This document shows positions 1-11,710 of a DNA stretch of 64,000 nt, in pieces. The translations under genes were made by a program, and so were the position numbers. Position 1 is the first letter of the stretch. Each line of letters starts with the position of its first letter. The notes under the pieces were generated by a model. It was not told where the DNA came from, ran no database searches, and worked only from the letters and a program-made list of their open reading frames with translations. This stretch comes from Phoronis australis (lineage: Eukaryota; Phoronida; Phoronidae): assembly GCA_002633005.1 (NCBI GenBank), contig NMRA01000008.1:1131974-1195973 (forward strand), given 5' to 3'.

Positions 1-3000
1 AACCGTAAAATTGCAAATTCGAAAATGGCGTATGCATGCTTACGCATCGCCTGTGACCCTAGAACGCGACTCATTCGGTAACAATTCAAGATCGAAAGAG
101 CGTGGTAATATTTCTAAATTACAAACCCCTTCGATTAAGAATTCAACATTGACAGTGCCCATTTAATATGCCCCCCGAAAATTAGCCTCGTTGATACGAC
201 CAGGTGTTCCCTTAGACTCCCCTCTCCCGCTATCGATTCGGGTTCTGATGCATCACTCATTTCAGTGCCACACTGTTGGGTATTTCCGTCTATTACACTC
301 TCATTACACCAGAAATGTTCTCTTATTTTTCGAAGAAGGGCGTGGTGAAATAAGTGTCGAAGCAAAGCACTTAGTAATTATAATGTCATTACTGCCGTGG
401 TAAAAGCCCCTGTACTAGTCATAGTTTTAGGCATTAATCATACGAGGGACTGGGTCAAATGAACTGAACCCTCATTCGTAATTGGTCCTCAGGAACATTG
501 TCTCAAACCCCCTGGCCAGTACTCTTTTGGATATCCAAAAGAATTTGAAATAGAACGACTGCAGCCTAATTCAACTCCAGTTGCCGGGTAATGAGAGCAA
601 CTGTGCTGAATTTCGAATGCTAACTAGCTTTAACAAAAAACCTCGAAATGAGTTTCGCCCAACTACACTCATGTCACTCTTAGGAGTTGTGCTGGAACAC
701 TGTTTTTCCTTGAAAATAAACGAATGCCGCTCACAGACAGGTCATACTACAAACACCAAAAACCACGAAGGCGAAAGCTGCGTGAGGCTTCATGCATCTG
801 TTTTACGTATATATATATATATAACATGCCTGAGTTATCGAATTTAATATGGAGGTTTCCTTGAAATTTCCCAGTTTCGTGTTTGTCGCAAGGCTTGGCA
901 AACAAGTGCCTTTGCGAATAACAAACATTTTAAATGCGTTAGATGTTTACCCTTGACTCTCACAAGAAGAGCAAATACGATACCAAACAAGCCTCGTTCT
1001 CGATGCGATGGCCCACAAGTGTGTAAGACGACTGGCTGACATTACAAAAGCACCACCGTCAGGAATTACTCCCCGGGAGCTCTTCCATAGGTCGAAGGGG
1101 TATTTTCGGAAGAGAGACTCTCCCGGTGTATTCATTCGTGTGAACTCACCAAAACAAATTGCGACGCAGGACTCTTGCGAGGGAAGCTACTGTGATCACG
1201 TGCTTTATCTGTAAAGCGTGGTGATGACGTCGCGAAAACTTGCACGTTCTTGAGTTTTTGCAAGTTTTATGGAACGGGCAGTTGATCTCCATTGTGGAAA
1301 TTCCGCATCGTTACTTTTGCCAAAATAGAACAATTGTTCTCATTTAATATTCTAGAACTGTCAACTACACATGGACCTTTACAGCACAACTAAAAATCGA
1401 AGTGCATTTCAGCAGACCCGATTTCATTGTCGTTCGCTTTATGGCCTGTGGGCTTCAATAACAATTCATGGTGCTGACCAAAGGGCATTTTCAATAGGCA
1501 CGTTCAGATAATGTACTATGTCAAGGTGGATGACTTATTGATTTGATCTTTTTAACGATAAGAGATATAATTTGTTTTTCTTATCAAAATGCTTGTGTTT
1601 GAACGTGAATGCTATAAACTGACAACAAGCTGTGAGTACGGTTGGTCTTTAGTAAGACTGGGTTATTACCAAATAAGCTCGTGCAGTGACAATCTAATTG
1701 TACTGCCAGCAATTTTGACGCCGAAACCCATGCAAACTGTCGTTGACTTGCATAACGCTATCATAAAACGTCCATCATAGGCAAGGATTTGGGGCATGAG
1801 AACCCGGAATGAGAACACGCCCAGCATGGATTACCCTTTGTTAACCATGTGAAAAGGGCGTTGTTATTGTTGTAAACGGAAAATGAGCCGGCGATGTGTC
1901 ACTCTGTCTAGACGCGACTGTTGTTTTATGAAAAAATCATCTTCCTTCAATTATCTGTGTCTGACACACAGGAGGTCTCGATGATTTAGGAACATCCATC
2001 GCGGCCGACGTTCGCCTTGCATCTTCGTGAAACGAACTGGAGACTGGATAAACACACTTACCTTTTACTTTTTACTCAGAGTTAGGTAAAAAAATCTCCC
2101 CCGGCACCGCGACCGCTTACAACACTAGAGGCGTGAGTTGTTTTGTTTCAACAACACTAAACTAGTCGTTCTCTCTTTATCCCCTTGCGAGGTCGTTCTG
2201 AGAACTGGGGTACCCTGTTGAGACAGGACTCTTTGGGAAATTCATCTGTGACGAAAGCGAGGTTTGACCAAGCGCATTCTTCGGAGAAGGGACCCCAAAG
2301 CGGCAGTATCTCACTAAATACGTGAATGTAAACTTTTGTTTACCCAGGATGTTCTGCGTACAGCAAATGAGAACGTTTTATAAATTATGTTAGTATGTGG
2401 AAAATTCGGAAACAAAGATCAACTTCAAAATGCATTTTACTGAATTTTATTTTCGTTTTGCATACAGTTTGACAAATAAACGGTTTTCATTTGGGGTTCA
2501 CATCTTGTTTAAGATATGATATTACTGTGTTCACAGGAGGCATTACCTCGGGCACCTTGCTTACAACCTCTGAAACGCAAAACATCAACTTGTTGAACTC
2601 GGTTATTCAACATTCAAAATTGTATATTGAACCTTCTACGCCATAACATTATTTGCATCCCTTCAAAAATTATGGAAAGTATTGTGGTGTCAAAATGACA
2701 TCAATTTCGATAAGATTGGCCCACCCTTGCAAGATTGAGCTGCTTCATGTCCCTAATCTGTTTTGTTTGTACTTGGCTAATTTGCTCGTACATTGGAAGT
2801 CGGCCTATTTTACGCTTTTCGTGTTTAGGACGTAAGGAAGAGGGAATGCTCTTTTAACCTTTCTTTTCTGGATTTCAACACAAAGACTTTTAATTCTCAT
2901 CGGGAAGCGCCGCATTACGATCCACACATTCATTTAGTGATGTGAGTTGAATCGATGTTTTTTATTATGGATATCAAAGCTGTTCAGCGGGAAATGCAGT

Positions 3001-5959
3001 GAGTAAGTGCTTCACAAAGGCTCAGATTCTGAGACAAAGGTTATAATATACGTCACTAAAAAGACAACTGACAACGGCTAAGCCCGTTGAGTGGATCTTT
3101 AAGGCATAGACTGTCAAAATCCATGTAGTTAAACCTTCTAGCCATTAATGTAATTTGAGTAAACATATAGATATTAATGTCCCTGAAACAGGAGATGAGA
3201 GACCAGTGATGACTACGTGTTTGCCAGTCTGGTATAACCATCAGTCCACTCAACTTGATAGCTTTCGTCCCAAGCCAACGCAGCTTATCCAGTTGGCGGT
3301 TAATGACGGATGAATTCAGTCCTCGCATCCAACGTACTATTTTCGTTCACTGACATTCGCCACACCCTCGACAGCGCCCGCTAAAACAAAACATCTCAAG
3401 ATGTTTACCCGAAAGGTCACAAGCAAATGTCAGAGTGTCTGAAAGCCCTCTCGCCAAGATAAAGCTAGAATTTCTCTTGGTTTTAGAGCGAACGATAACA
3501 ATTGTTAATACTGTCAACCTGGAACACAACATGACTGTTATTGTGTGCGGATCATCCAATGTCGCCACGATTATAAGCTATGATCGAACGAGTGTTTCAG
3601 ACTGCGAGATGAGTTTCAAATTGAGTGTAATCAAAAAGAATGAATCCTGGTATTAGGCATTATTAAAAATGTGCTATTTCTACACGAAAGCGTATTCTCC
3701 AAGTGTATTAGAATACCCATGTTGTGTTATGCATTGATAATGAAAAGTGTAAAAATTCACTCCTGGATAATGTGATGGTAGGTTTGCGAACAGACTTTAT
3801 TTTAAATTTTCCTACTAGTTGCTTTATAGCTGACCGTGTTAACTTTTTTCTCAACGTAATAATAGCATACGCATGGGATTCACTGGCTGGGGATTCAATA
3901 TTTTTGTTCTGTACGGTACCTATTAGGAAAAAAAGTCGGTCGCCGTCCATCGCCATTTCAACTGAAAACCACACTGCTCTCAAGTGCCTAATGTACACGT
4001 CGTTGATTGTTTAACAATACCCTCCTTTGTTTGACGTTGCTTGTAGCTGTCTGTTTGCCCTTCCTTCAGTGTGCCGCGTCAGTGACGTGCTAACTCCTAA
4101 GCTCTTGTACCTAGTCTATCTCCTGAGGAATGTCGCCTCTCTGGCCCCATAGACGATTACAGAAAGGCTTGAGGGAATTGAGTGATTTAGTGATGACCTT
4201 TTTGTGGTACACAAATAGATTGGGTTTAGTGAAACACAGATTATCAAAAAGACGACCTGGGGGACTGTATGAAGTTTAAAATTATTGCTGAGCACATGGG
4301 TTGGCAGGGTTAGAATCACTATTATGAAATTTCATGTTCGCAGCCTATTCCAGGATCGTCATAGAGAGTTGGAAATTACCGGGATGAGCATGCCCCCGCC
4401 CTCCTTTGCTTTTTTCTGCCCTGTTTATCATGAACCAAAGCTTAATGAGTCGGTCCGGTCGACTTTAGACAACAATGACGTTAAGCAGTTCGAATGTAGA
4501 ACATTTTTGAGATCACTTGACCTAATTTCAAAGAGAGGTATGCAGCTTGAAGATTTCAAGTACCCGACACATCTACCTTATCGGTCGTTGGAGTTCACTC
4601 GACATTGGCCACGTTTGGAGTTTTTATTTTTTAGTCTGACTTAGCGTTCTTGCTCAAACTTTGCCTTATTCTAGTAGATTAGGGAGTAACATTTTCGACA
4701 GGTGATAACGTCATACGCGTGCATCCGATCCCTCTCGGACGGAGTTCTCGAAGATCCAAGCACCCCTTCGATCCGCCTTTGTGCTGTTGATTTGTGTAGT
4801 CGAAAATTAACCCTGGTTTTGTTTATGACGCCTTTTCTCGGCGCAACCATTTTAGTCTTCCTAACGATCAGGTGTAACCCCGCAATGGTTATCAACTGAA
4901 GTTTCTGAAATAAGCCGACAGCTGATTAGGATTGCTGGGCATGGCTTCCTCGTTAACTGGTGAATCTGCTGGGGAGTGAGGAAACCTACAAAACAAATGC
5001 AGCGGTTTTGTGGAATTGGCACAAGGAACGTTGGCTGTACTCAAGGCGTGTCTACGGAGTGAGAGGTGGTGGCGAGGTCAGCCATGTCGGGTCAGTCGGT
5101 ACACACATGTGGTGGGCTGAATGGTTTGATGTTATCGACTACGAAGGAAGGGTGAATCTGCCAATTGATGATAACTGCCGGTGGTGGTTATTTTGTGAAA
5201 CCTGAATGGGAATCCGATCGTCTGTTTCGTGGGATACTCGACCTAATTTGATATGGGGTGTGGCGTTTAGTGAAATGTGGACCTTAGCAACGTTTATCGG
5301 TGTCGAAAATTACCCCCGACCTTCCTCGGTCCAAAATACATCATACTGTATATCGTCTCAGAAATTCTATCCTGCGAGATGATTTGGGTGAAAAATGTAC
5401 AGCAGCATTGGGAACTGGCCACCGTGAGGGGCAGGGGTGAGGTGCACCTATGTCGTGAATAGCGATTGAATATCGTTTTTCAAAACTATCTTTCTCGATA
5501 TCATTTGCTAATGTGTATATTTTATTTGCGCTATGTGTTACTTTATATGGAATAAAACCTCTGTCAAAGCGCTCCCATGATTGCACGTCACAGCAACGTG
5601 TTCCAAAAGTAAATCGAGGCCAGTTGAAATTACGTTGGAAATGCATTTACATGACAGACAGGCCTTGTGTTGATGTTTTGACAGCAATACAGAGAGATAG
5701 TTTTACGGATATGATGTGTGCAATAAGCGGGGTAGTTACGACCAAATTCAAGGTTAAAGGTCACGCGCTACCAGCGCGCAAGTTCTCAAAATTATGAAGC
5801 ACCGTAGAAACAACCTGTACTAATAACACAGATCCGTGGTTATCTTGGAGAGACATTGTCCGTATCAATTACTATTCCCTTGGCGCGTTTATGCGCCCAC
5901 ATATTTATATGTGGTCGCGTATTGCCGTCATCTCTGTCTGTCCGAGCGTAAGTCGTCCG
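1..5959. other. Gene-poor intergenic stretch
   Basis: I read both strands for runs of open codons bounded by plausible splice sites and found no exon I would defend. The longest open frame (4285-4644, plus) has no flanking exon of matching phase and an unremarkable composition. No tRNA or rRNA signature was noticed. The stretch is less AT-rich to the eye than the introns further right. It could hold distal regulatory DNA or an unrecognised non-coding RNA, but nothing in it shows this. Confidence 0.5.
808..823. repeat. (TA)n microsatellite
   Basis: A short uninterrupted alternating TA run of about eight units. No gene is adjacent. Confidence 0.9.
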
Positions 5960-7450
5960 GTGTCCGGCGTCCGCAGCTGTATCTCCTAAACCCCTCACAG
6001 GATCTTGATGAGATTTGGCAGATCTGTTCCTATGAAGCTGTCAACGGATGACGAAGAATTTCAGACCTCTCCGACTACCGGTGTGCCCCCTAATGGCAAT
6101 TTTATTTTTTACGCTTACCTCTGTATCTTCAGATGTCCTCAACGGATTTTCATAAAATTTGGAAGTTAGGCATCTATTACTGAGATGATGCCATCCTCCC
6201 ATTTTCGGACGGATTCAAGGTACTTTGCGCCACCTAGTGGCCAGTTTTACTGTTTTCGAGTCTGTTTTTTGGCGTCCGCCGTTCTATCAACCAAACCGCT
6301 CTAGGAATGATTTTGAAAATTAGCATATATGTTCTTACTGTGAAGAGGGCGACTGACGATGATTTTCCGACTACTTCGATAACTGTTGCGCCTCCTAGTG
6401 GCATTTTTGTTTGTTTTTGCGCCCATGGCTGTATCTCTTAACCTTTCACAGGATCTTAATGAGATTTGGCAAATGTGTTCCCATGAAGTTGACAACAGAT
6501 GACAACGAATTTCGGACCTCTTCGACTACTGGTGTGCCCCGTAGTGGCAATTTTAACTTTTTTACGCTTACCTCTGTAGGTTTGGAGGTCCTCAACGGAT
6601 TTTCATAAAATTTGGCAGTTAGACATCTATTAGTGAGATGATGCCATCCTCCCATTTTTGGACGGATTCGGGGTACTTTGCGCCACATAGTGGCCATTTT
6701 TACTGGTTTCGAGTCTGTTTTTTTGGCGTCCACCGTTCTGTCAACCAAACCGCTCTAGGTATGATTTTGAAAGTTGGCATATATGTATATACAGTGAAGA
6801 GGGCAGCTAACGATGATTTTCCGATGACTTGGAATACTATGGCGCCTCCTAGTGGCAGTTTTTTGTTTTTGCGCCCATGGCCGTATCTCCTAAATGCTCT
6901 ACAGGATCTTTATTGAATTTTGCTGGTGTATTTATATAAAGTTGACTACAGAGGATGACGACTTTCGGAAGGATCGGGCTACCGGTGTGCCCCCTAGTAG
7001 CAATTTTAGTTTTTTACGTTTACCTCTGTAACTTAAAGGATCGACAATGGATTTTCATAAAATTTGGCAGTTAGGCATCTGTTAGTGAGGTGACGCTATC
7101 ATCGCGGTTTTCGGTAAAATTCGGGGCATTTTGCGCCACCTTGCGGCCATTTTTACTGTTTTCGAGTCTTGGTGTTGTTATTTGACATCTGCCTTTCTGT
7201 CAATCAAACCACTCTAAGGATGGTTGTGGAAATTGGCATTTATGTTCCTAATGGGAAGAAGAAGTCTGACGATGATTTTCCGACGACTTTATCTACTTTG
7301 GTGCCTCTTTGTGGCGGTTATGTTTTTTGCGCTTATAGCCTCTTAGTGGCAATTTCATTTTTTCTTTTTCCTGTTTTCTCAGAAGTTCCTTAGACAGATT
7401 TTTATGAAATTTGGTAAATAGCTTTGATGACACATACAAGTTCTCAGATG
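5960..7450. repeat. 452-bp higher-order tandem repeat, about 3.3 units
   Basis: The phrase CTGTATCTC (or CCGTATCTC) restarts at 5977, 6429 and 6881, giving a period of 452 bp twice over. A fourth unit decays after about 7330. Each unit also contains several related sub-blocks, each with a box close to GCGCCACCTAGTGGC (near 6085, 6225, 6387, 6540, 6680, 6845, 6985 and 7135), so the unit is itself built from older repeats of roughly 110-160 bp. Open frames across it do not keep one frame from unit to unit, so I treat it as non-coding. It may be a satellite-like array or tandem copies inside a non-autonomous element. Confidence 0.85.
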
Positions 7451-9310
7451 GATTCGACATATTTTGTGCCATCTGGTTGCAAATTTTTATGTTCCAAATA
7501 AACACCCCTAGAAGCACAACGTTAGCGGTGCATTCGTGGGCGCATTTCAACGCTCCGCGTTGCTCTTGTTACTATTCATATGACAATGAAAAGTGATGTA
7601 AACGCCTCGGCAAAAGGCCTGCATCTTGGATTTACATTCCTTTTCATTGCGAAAACACAATGACCGATGTTCAGTAGCGAGTAGACCTTGGATAAAATCC
7701 CCCGGGAGAACGGTAACTAACACAGAAAAGGAATCTCCAATATAAAACCAGAGATCTGCATCACATCATAAGTGATTGCGTTCCTTTTAAAAACATGTAG
7801 TACTTTCTGTGAAACATTTTACGACTGCCTTGTGTTGTTTTGGAGAACATTTTCACTTTCGGATGCTCTGCAATACAAACGAGAAAATGTGTAACTCGGA
7901 AGTGTTTTGCTAGATTCTGGTTATTCTTTTAAGACAATTCGACGTTTTTGTGAACGTTAAGCGTGTTATTCGGAAAAAAAGTCTCGTCTATGATAGTGCT
8001 GTGTTACGATTCGTTTCGTGATGTTTTTAGTGAAACCAAAATTCAGGAGAATCCGGTGAAACATTGGTGGATTTGAGCACAGAAGGGCATTTCCCGGAAT
8101 GGATGCGCTGAAGAGGAGCGTTTCTCTAAAGAATCCCCGTAACACTACTTTGTTTTGAAGGCAATGCTTTCATCGAGGTTTTTGTAGTCACGGTGGGATT
8201 AACTTGGAACGGTTCGATTTTCTAGTGTCAATTCGAAGGTCGTCGCTCCTGTTTCACCCTAGGTGTATGCTAACGCCAACTTAAAATTCAACACAACCGA
8301 GTTTTGAACCCTGCTAGGACACGCTCCCAACAACCGGGCTCTCTGTCACGACTGCATTGGCCAAACCTAGCTCATAGGGGAAGGCAACAGTTTTTAGTGT
8401 CATTTATTATTAAATTACGATTTTCTAGTTATCGTACGGTAGATAAATTATCAAATCGAGTAAAGGCCCCGGGTTCTGATTGATTATGCAAGCGTCACTC
8501 CGGAAGTGACGTTCGTGGCCCGAGTCATTCCCCACCAGGTGCTCCATGTACGAAACTTCATTGTGGACATCGACACATGGTTTTAAAGGAGCGATAAACA
8601 ATGTTCTGGTGTGAAAAACAACTTGCTTCTCAGACGTACGTGGGCTTCCAAAGCAAGGTCATCGTGTTCTTGACCTCTTTCTACATATTTATATTATTCA
8701 AAACTTGTTTGTTGACAGAAAATGTGAGCTTACTGCAGCGTTATTTGGCTTTTTTACGTTAGAAGTGTGTGTCGTTATCGCTTATCTGTTGGTTAGAAAT
8801 GTACGTGAATGTTCTCTGTTTTCGTTGTTTGGTTTCATTCTGCAGTCCCGACTCCGTGGCAGATATTCCACGAACCTCTAACCGTAAACATGTCAACGAT
8901 TCGGACCTGGCCAGCTCCACTGCTCTCATTTCCCACTTTGTTCTCATTTTCTATGGACCTGGAAATTTGTGTTGGGAATTTGAAATTTCAATTCTGACAC
9001 CAAAGAATTATACTTCGCCGCGCATCATGTTGATATGTTTCTTTGCTTCTGTGGTGGCCTGGACGCCGGGCTTGGCAATAGACCCTGGGTAACTGTCAAT
9101 GGTAGCACGTCTCATGTATGAATACACTGGTGCTACTCTGCCAACATTTGAATGATTTGATGACATTTCAGATCTACCATGGCTCACTTTCTATTTAGTC
9201 TATGTTCAGCTTCCCAGAAAGCATGATTAAAGATCGGCAATTCCGGTGCAATATAAAACTGATGGTTCTGAGACCGTTCTCAGACTTCATGCTTGCCATG
9301 GGAGAATCGG
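7451..9310. other. No supported gene
   Basis: No exon pair with consistent splice phases was found. An open frame at 8769-9092 (plus) follows an acceptor-like sequence near 8843 but has no matching donor or partner exon. The stretch lies directly upstream of the plus-strand gene and may include its distal promoter or an earlier exon. Confidence 0.45.
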
Positions 9311-9449
9311 TATAAAAGTCATCAATGTAATTTTTTTAATTTCTCTTCTACAGGTGCGTCTTTGTGGTGCTTTTTTCAACCATGTGTAGTCGCCACGTGA
9401 TCAGATCACGTGACTACGTCTCAGTCAGCCAGCCTCCTCGGCCGCCAAC
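9311..9449 (+). promoter_or_regulatory. TATA-like box and palindromic double E-box at the 5' end of the plus-strand gene
   Basis: TATAAAAG lies at 9311-9318. At 9394-9412 a perfect inverted repeat of two 9-base arms around one central base carries two CACGTG E-boxes (9394-9399 and 9407-9412), the site class bound by bHLH-ZIP factors such as USF, MITF or MYC. GCCGCCAACATGG at 9441-9453 resembles both a strong start context and a YY1 promoter motif. However, TTCTCTTCTACAG ending at 9353 also resembles a splice acceptor. The stretch could therefore be promoter, 5' UTR or coding, and transcript data would decide. Confidence 0.45.
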
Positions 9450-9850
9450 ATGGCGCGACGTCCAATCGCCGGATGGGCAGTCAAAAAAGCGAGACTTAAA
9501 GTTTACAGATATCTCTGTCGTACAGAAAGCTAGTTCTGATGGTGACACAAATAAAGATAAACAGGGAAAGCAGAAGCCGGATTGCAGACGTTATAAAAAA
9601 GCAAGCGTCCATCGCACGCGGAGCGAGACGCATCTTAACAGCAGCGATTTGCCAGACAACTACGAACTCACCACGAGTTTGGCTAAAACAAAACCACAGC
9701 TCTACACCAGGGAGTATGGACTACGAACCGAAAAGGCCATTAAAAATGCTCAAGTGTACTTATCTCAGAACATTAAGAAATGTACAAAGTGGTTGGAAGA
9801 TGTTCACGCTTGTGAACCATTGGAGGATGTTGAGATTAACAAATTTTCAG
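9382..9850 (+). CDS. Exon 1 (visible part) of the unrecognised plus-strand gene
   Basis: Coding from ATG 9382 (A at -3) to the donor CAG|GTAAGA, phase 1. A second ATG in a much stronger context at 9450 lies in a different frame and would give a 27-codon ORF ending at 9533. A third frame is open from 9539 to the donor as well. The long frame is preferred because it continues into the C-terminal exon. Confidence 0.5.
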
Positions 9851-11710
9851 GTAAGAACAATGCTGTCCAGGGCCCGGCATTTCATTTTCGAACTCAGACT
9901 TGACTCAGACTCAGGCTCGAAACCTAACCAATCACGCAACTTGATTAGAGAGCAAACTTGTAAATTTACTCGAAGCATGCGATTGGTCAATTTTCAAGTC
10001 TAGTTTCAAGTAGGCCTACGTGAGAGATTAGACCCTTGACCCTGGGCTGCGTTCCATAGACTGAAAAACTCGCGAAAACACAGCATCTCTCAAGTCTTCG
10101 TGAGTTATCGTCATGCATTAAAACCTAAGCACGTGATCACACTAGTGGGCATTGTTTTAGTTGTTACCTGTGCCGAGGACGTGTAACTTAGATCTTAATG
10201 CCTAGTGTTGTTGCAGCTAAATCAACTTTTCGAGCTAACAAATCATTGTGGGAATGGAGAGATCTGTGCCCGGTTGCATGAAGCAGTCCCAAATAGGGAT
10301 TCCACTGAGTTCCTTAAATCTACTGGTGTTAATGTGGACTTGTGAACACACCATTGTCCTTTCTTATGCTGTTTTAGTTTCAATACTAAGTCAAATTTTG
10401 GTTTTGATAAAAATCGAGAGTGAACTTGACGTTGAATTCTCAGTTATCGAAAATAAATCTTTTCATGCAACGCCTTTAACTTAAGGACTAACTCGCTATT
10501 TATTTTCATTGAATTCGGGGTTCAGTTTTTAGTTATGTTATTATTAAATGTCATTATAAAGATGAAATGATGGAAAAGATTACATCTGTGAGTAAAGAAA
10601 GACACAAATAAGATTTAGGGAACTTAGTTGAGCCCCTATTTAGGACTGTTTCATGCAACCTCTAGCGTTGCAACGAATTTGGTCACAAACAATAAAATCA
10701 ACCAGTATTCCGAAGTTCAGGACCGACCTGCCGAAGCGTATTAAACTGATTTCGTAGTTGAAGAGCTTATTTCAGTGGCTCCTGTACTTGATTTCGTTGT
10801 TCGCATTGCCTACTTGTTTTGTTCGGAAAATAGATTTAGCGATAGGGAAAGTTGGTTGTATGTTTCCCCTATGTCCTATAAAATTCACATTTCAACGGAT
10901 ACCTTACAGACCATGAATCACGTAAATATACTCCCCCAAAAGAGACATTTGCATTAATCTCCGAACCTATTAATTAGCCAAGCGGTCGCACAATCCCACA
11001 CCAGCGAACACATACAGTCGTCCAGACTCAAATCACTTCAGCTGACGCTAAAATCAATCTTCCCAGCCAGTATTTGGCAGGGTTTTGCACGAACGTTGTT
11101 GCCGTCCCGTAGTTTGAAAAATGCATTTTGGGGTGTAGCCTAGTGTTTCTTCTGTAACGTGTGGTTAAGCACGGTCGCTCAAGATATAAAAAACTGACGT
11201 AAACGGGAAATTCTTCTGTATTTGTTCCTTCCGTCACAAGCAAAATATAGCGGAGTCGGACCGTTTTTACACATTGTACGGGAGAAACATTTATGTCTAA
11301 CAGTCCATACCACGATATTTTGTCCCCTCCATTATGCTATGGAAGTACCACAGAATCTATCTCTTGGTATGATTTTATGCAATAGAATTCCACTGTATTT
11401 TTGTGCACAGGGGGACCAAACGGTATGCCGTAAACGTCCAAACCAGAATTTTTTGAAATTATTTTTTGCAGGGGTCGACATCGACGTATCGGAAGATTAC
11501 CACTTTGCCAACAGCCATAAGGAAGAGGTTGACCAAACTTCTCACCAGATGTCTCTAACACAAGAAAATGTGATAAGACAACAGGGAGTGAATGACTCTC
11601 GAGTCGTAGTTCATCACATATTGGTGCATGAATACTCGGAAGCGCAAGACAACACCCAGTCCACGTCAGCAACACTCGCCGAGAGCGACGGTAGTAACCA
11701 AGTGACATAG
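9382..11710 (+). CDS. Two-exon gene, unrecognised family (about 236 aa)
   Basis: Two exons join with exact phase: 9382-9850 ends at TTTTCAG followed by GTAAGAAC, with one base left over. The second exon opens after TTTTTTGCAG at 11472 and restores the frame, running to a TAG at 11708-11710. The product is hydrophilic. Residues 1-90 are basic and Lys/Arg-rich, the middle (about 100-155) has helix-prone segments with Tyr, Lys and Cys, and the C-terminal third is acidic and rich in Ser, Thr and Gln. I see no signal peptide, membrane segment, zinc motif or catalytic motif, and I do not recognise the family. The start is uncertain: the first in-frame ATG is 9382, but the frame is open back to an acceptor-like AG at 9353, so an upstream coding exon is possible. 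The gene is convergent with the large minus-strand gene. Confidence 0.55.
10272..10660. mobile_element. MITE-like inverted-repeat element, family A, copy 1
   Basis: The left end begins GGTTGCATGAAGCAGTCCCA and the right end closes with the inverse TTTAGGACTGTTTCATGCAA, giving terminal inverted repeats of about 30 bases. The interior matches the copy at 18776-19182 along its length. It has no coding capacity, so it looks like a non-autonomous DNA transposon. It sits in the intron of the plus-strand gene. Confidence 0.8.
11472..11710 (+). CDS. Terminal exon of the unrecognised plus-strand gene
   Basis: A pyrimidine-rich acceptor ending TTTTTTGCAG at 11471 is followed by 79 codons in phase with the upstream donor, and a TAG stop. 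The sequence is acidic and rich in Ser, Gln and His, with no recognised motif. Confidence 0.6.

Noticed and set aside
4285-4644. 119-codon plus-strand open frame
   Set aside because: No recognised motif, no partner exon and no promoter or splice support; consistent with chance.
5513-7550. Several open frames within the 452-bp repeat
   Set aside because: They shift frame from unit to unit and are produced by the repeat, not by coding constraint.
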